This document shows positions 46,697-47,710 of a DNA stretch of 47,710 nucleotides, piece after piece. A program made the translations under genes and the position numbers. The stretch's first letter is position 1; the number at the start of each line of letters is the position of its first letter. The stretch is from CAYLUN01 sp964386865. GTDB taxonomy: Bacteria > Verrucomicrobiota > Kiritimatiellia > RFP12 > UBA1067. A model generated the notes under the pieces. That model searched no databases. It had not been told where the DNA came from and saw only the letters and a program-made list of their open reading frames with translations. Location of the stretch: the NCBI GenBank assembly GCA_964386865.1, contig CAYLUN010000041.1:1-47710 (forward strand), written 5' to 3'.

Positions 46697-46724
46697 CCTA
46701 CAGTCTACAGCCTATAGCCTACAG
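46697..46724 (+). repeat. Heptanucleotide array in the orphan cassette, CCTACAG family
   Basis: Four units identical to the array at 44434-44461 occur at the same place in the protein (SSLQSTAYSLQPSY). Confidence 0.82.
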
Positions 46725-46895
46725 CCTTCCTACGATCCCGACGGCAACATGATCACGAACGGCCCGTGGGCGTACACCTGGGACGCGGAGAACCGCATGA
46801 CCGCCGCAGTCTCGAACAACTTACTGCTCGTGTCCAACACCTACGACCACCAGTCGCGGCGCATCCGGAAAGAGGTCTACACCCGCGCGTCTCCC

Positions 46896-46923
46896 TCTAC
46901 AGCCTACAGCCTACAGTCTACAG
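46896..46923 (+). repeat. Heptanucleotide array in the orphan cassette, CCTACAG family at a second site
   Basis: Four units (TCTACAG, CCTACAG, CCTACAG, TCTACAG) lie between EVYTRAS and FLYDGWN, where the main gene has an AACCTGT-family array. Confidence 0.82.
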
Positions 46924-46957
46924 CCTCTTTCCTCTACGACGGCTGGAACGTCATCAG

Positions 46958-46985
46958 AGAGGTCAGAAGTCAGAGTTCAGAGGTC
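46958..46985 (+). repeat. Heptanucleotide array in the orphan cassette, AGAGGTC family
   Basis: Four 7-bp units of AGAGGTC with single changes (AGAAGTC, AGAGTTC) precede TNYYTWG, where the main gene has the CAGTCGG-family array. Confidence 0.8.
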
Positions 46986-47710
46986 AGCACCAACTACTAC
47001 ACGTGGGGCCTCGACCTCAGCGGCACCTTGCAAGGCGCGGGCGGGGTCGGCGGGCTGCTGGCCGTAACAAGCGTGAGCGCCGAACCCGGCAACGCCGCGA
47101 CCATCGCCACCTATTACCCGACCTATGACGCGAACGGCAACATCACCGCTTATCTCGACGCCACCGGCGGCGTGGCCGCCCGGCGCGAGTTCGACGCCTT
47201 CGGCAACACGGTCTCCCTGTCCGGCCCGCTGGCCGGCGAGTTCTCCTACTGGTTCAGCACCAAGTACCTCGACACCGAGACCGGCCTCTACTACTACGGC
47301 TACCGGTTCTACCATCCCGACCTCGGGCGGTGGGTGAACCGGGATCCGATTGGGGAGAGGGGTGGGGTTAATTTGTATGAAATGGTCTATAACTCGCTAC
47401 TAACAGATGTTGACTATTTGGGGCAAGAATGGGCTTACTTCGGCCCGTATTATGGAAATATTAGGGTCAATGGGGTGATGGTGCCCGGAGGCATAATCCC
47501 TTCCTTCGGAGTTGAAACAAGTTGTGAATGCAAAAATGTGAAAGGAGCCCAATTTTATAGGGTAGTTGGTTCTGTCGACATGAGCGTCACAGTGTATATT
47601 GCGCCTAAGAACAGTGCGGCATGGCATAATAAGCCAGAACAATTTCCTGGTGAACCCGTGCCTGACAAATGGGAAGATTGGAGTTATAGGCAAAGATACG
47701 ATGGGGTCTT

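Larger units (their letters stand above)
46329..47710 (+). pseudogene. Orphan RHS C-terminal cassette with a second tip (no start codon, 3' partial)
   Basis: From the last in-frame stop at 46326-46328 the frame is open to the window end, yet no suitable start codon or ribosome site precedes the homology. It begins about where VRYEDLAAVSNVWNG matches the main RHS region VRRLTYEGQRDSVKSITNAW. It then parallels the main protein (SHAYANDALGRRT, GNMITNGPWAYTWDAENRMTA, YYTWGLDLSGTLQGAGGVGG) to the core ETGLYYYGYRFYHPDLGRW. After YLGQEW the sequence turns AT-rich and encodes a different tip (GPYYGNIRVNGVMVPGGIIP and onward), cut by the window edge. Stretches of 40 bases are identical to the main gene (for example 46422-46461 and 44192-44231). 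Such orphan cassettes can replace the main tip by recombination in other RHS systems. Confidence 0.78.

Noticed and set aside
43480..46985. Heptamer arrays as a CRISPR array
   Set aside because: Units are 7-8 bp, contiguous without spacers, and translated in frame; no cas genes are present.

Overview
The window is about 47.7 kb of GC-rich bacterial DNA. The gene content points to a heterotrophic, polysaccharide-degrading member of the PVC superphylum, most likely Kiritimatiellota, Verrucomicrobiota or Lentisphaerota. The pointers are a PEP-CTERM-anchored lectin-like protein, three hydrazine-synthase-alpha-like (HzsA-like) CxxCH proteins, two GH105 and one GH97 glycosidases, a BspA-like leucine-rich-repeat protein, and a very large RHS protein with RCC1 and thrombospondin-type-3 modules. 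This placement is inference: the window has no rRNA, tRNA or other phylogenetic marker apart from PurL. No CRISPR array or complete insertion sequence was seen.

Layout. At 1-3000 two GH105 unsaturated-glycuronyl hydrolases are divergently transcribed; the leftmost runs off the window. A secreted thioredoxin-like protein follows (3050-3757, minus). At 3943-9272 lies a tight housekeeping operon: a fold-type IV aminotransferase, a PTS EIIA-like protein and full-length PurL. On the minus strand follow a membrane/TPR protein with a DUF2723-like N-terminus (9311-12622) and a PEP-CTERM C-type-lectin-like protein (12713-13258), with a good intrinsic terminator between them. From 13479 to 31903 is an export-rich accessory block: HzsA-like protein A, a zinc-ribbon membrane protein, a CxxCxGxG/Sel1 protein, a BspA-like LRR protein, TspO, an IclR-effector/AraC-HTH regulator, HzsA-like proteins B and C, and a GH97 glycosidase. 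From 32190 to 36866 are a DUF6930-like protein, a VTT/DedA-type membrane protein, an O-methyltransferase-like enzyme, an MliC-like lipoprotein, a MITE-like insertion, and a DUF362/ferredoxin protein.

The right end (36950-47710) is an RHS polymorphic-toxin locus. The 2868-residue RHS protein is preceded by a promoter with TTGACA and CATAAT boxes and a run of nine C in its spacer, the layout of phase-variable promoters. Its C-terminal tip is AT-rich and overlaps by ATGA a small AT-rich membrane-anchored protein, a candidate immunity protein. A second RHS C-terminal cassette with a different tip follows, lacks a start codon, and runs off the window.

The most unusual signal is a set of degenerate heptanucleotide tandem arrays, mostly four or five 7-bp units. 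They sit inside the RHS coding sequence at fixed insertion points. At two homologous points the main gene and the downstream cassette carry arrays of different unit families. Similar arrays occur between genes at 3013-3047 and 29841-29878. A 243-bp element at 35470-35712 with 12-bp perfect terminal inverted repeats and a 9-bp target-site duplication is a second clear mobile-type signal. All functional assignments come from reading motifs and domain patterns; no database search was run.
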